64,000 bases of DNA from Niastella vici (lineage in GTDB: Bacteria > Bacteroidota > Bacteroidia > Chitinophagales > Chitinophagaceae). The stretch is taken from positions 434,001-498,000 of the forward strand of contig NZ_LVYD01000124.1 of assembly GCF_002077945.1 (NCBI RefSeq), written 5' to 3'. The notes under the pieces are model-generated. The model had not been told where the DNA came from. It saw only the letters and a program-made list of their open reading frames with translations, and ran no database searches. Both the position numbers and the translations under genes were made by a program. Shown here one piece after another: positions 63,328 to 64,000 of this stretch (the first letter of the stretch is position 1; each line of letters begins with the position of its first letter).

Positions 63328-64000
63328 ATGCAGATATCTTCCTTTTCAATTGAGGACACACTTTCTAATTTACAGATAGAGACATTAAATGAGATGCAGC
63401 AAGCGTCTCTTGAAGCCAATAAAACGTCAAACGAAGTAGTATTGCTGGCAGATACCGGTTCTGGCAAAACGCTCGCTTATTTGCTGCCGGTAACGCAATT
63501 GTTACAAAGAAATTCGCGCGTTTGCCAGGCGCTCATCATTGTACCTTCGCGTGAACTGGCCCTGCAAATTGAACAGGTATTCAAAAAGATGGGAACCGGT
63601 TTCAAGATCACCTGTTGCTATGGTGGTCATTTGCGCGAAACCGAAGAGAACAACCTGAAGCAGGCACCCGCGCTGATTGTGGGAACACCTGGCCGGCTGG
63701 CCGATCATATACGCCGTGGAAATATTATTACCACCCATATTGAGACGCTGGTACTCGATGAGTTTGACAAGTCGCTGGAACAGGGCTTTGAAGAAGAAAT
63801 GTCGTTCGTAATTAGCTCCCTGCCTGGTTTAAAGAAAAGGATACTTACTTCTGCAACAGAAGCGGTGGAAATTCCTGCATTTGTAGGGTTAACAAACGCT
63901 ATAGCCATCAATTTTTTGAAGGGCGAACCCTCAGCCGCCCTGGATGTTCAAATGGTAAGGAGCGACGACTCCGACAAATCCGACACATTATTCAAACTTA
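63328..64000 (+). CDS. DEAD-box RNA helicase (partial, C-terminus outside window)
   Basis: From the ATG at 63328 the frame runs open to the right edge (224 residues seen). Motifs in order: LADTGSGKT (I), PSREL (Ia), GG (Ib region), VGTPGR, VLDEFD (II, DEFD instead of DEAD) and SAT (III). This is RecA domain 1 plus the start of the linker. It follows a cold-shock protein gene on the same strand. Confidence 0.93.
   Translation, partial: MQISSFSIEDTLSNLQIETLNEMQQASLEANKTSNEVVLLADTGSGKTLAYLLPVTQLLQRNSRVCQALIIVPSRELALQIEQVFKKMGTGFKITCCYGGHLRETEENNLKQAPALIVGTPGRLADHIRRGNIITTHIETLVLDEFDKSLEQGFEEEMSFVISSLPGLKKRILTSATEAVEIPAFVGLTNAIAINFLKGEPSAALDVQMVRSDDSDKSDTLFKL

Noticed and set aside
1-64000. CRISPR arrays, tRNA/rRNA genes, integrases or transposases
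   Set aside because: None found on reading; the only regularly spaced repeats (3318-3700) lack the exact repeats and unique spacers of CRISPR.

Overview
The window looks like chromosomal DNA of a Bacteroidota member of the Chitinophagaceae type (Niastella/Chitinophaga-like). The reasons are two SusC/SusD pairs, a FecR/ECF-sigma pair, DUF4369-thioredoxin proteins, LytTR/LytS-type signalling, many signal peptides and lipoboxes, TTG/GTG starts without Shine-Dalgarno sequences, and promoter-like TAnnTTTG boxes. The taxon is inferred from family content only. No rRNA, tRNA, CRISPR array, integrase or transposase was seen.

Layout. 1-2350 (minus): part of a His-Xaa-Ser (HXS) RiPP-like locus, with precursor HxsA, HxsD and radical SAM maturase HxsB, which runs off the left edge and has an apparent frameshift near its N-terminus. 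2700-3173: RDD membrane protein, followed by an unusual array of about 19 degenerate 21-bp repeats (3318-3700). 3757-5685: a two-gene HTH-ImmA/IrrE metallopeptidase cassette with twin operator-like palindromes, bracketed by similar hairpins. 5709-7241: SDR / tautomerase / YceI cluster. 7367-16452: alpha-galactoside utilisation locus (two clan GH-D enzymes, sialate O-acetylesterase, sodium/solute symporter, GntR regulator) with an 18-base operator-like sequence shared by the regulator and the esterase. 16534-19346: RlpA lipoprotein, then a subtilisin-like protease without a signal peptide and a small stand-alone I9-like protein. 19539-21983: siderophore-type TonB receptor. 22066-30218: ECF sigma / FecR / SusC / SusD / TlpA-like locus.

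30358-34302 is a patchwork: a collapsed FtsX permease, an FGE-like secreted protein, tandem duplicated lipoproteins and a kinase-dead histidine-kinase fragment. 34327-37962 encodes one 1211-residue TIR-like / helical-repeat / KAP-NTPase protein, the best defence candidate here. 38112-42106 holds small metabolic and regulatory genes. 42262-45831: GH76, a GH18-jacalin protein and an outer-membrane barrel. 46030-50900: second SusC/SusD pair. 51065-51818: M1 peptidase pseudogene. 53116-55256: TetR regulon with two matching operators (TetR, MBL hydrolase, NTF2-like). 55358-57184: DUF4242 proteins, one fused to a cyclase-like module and an AraC domain. 58002-59737: LytTR/LytS two-component pair. 59849-60963: a small cassette with an orphan HipA N-terminal domain between 13-bp direct repeats. 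61025-64000: BrkB/YihY, thioredoxin, cold-shock protein and a DEAD-box helicase cut by the right edge.

How genes work together. The GntR regulator probably controls import (symporter), deacetylation and galactosidase trimming of oligosaccharides. The sigma/FecR pair probably switches on its adjacent SusCD transporter. The TetR repressor probably controls itself and the MBL/NTF2 pair. HxsB and HxsD are expected to act on HxsA. All functional statements are homology-based from reading the sequence; no searches were run.
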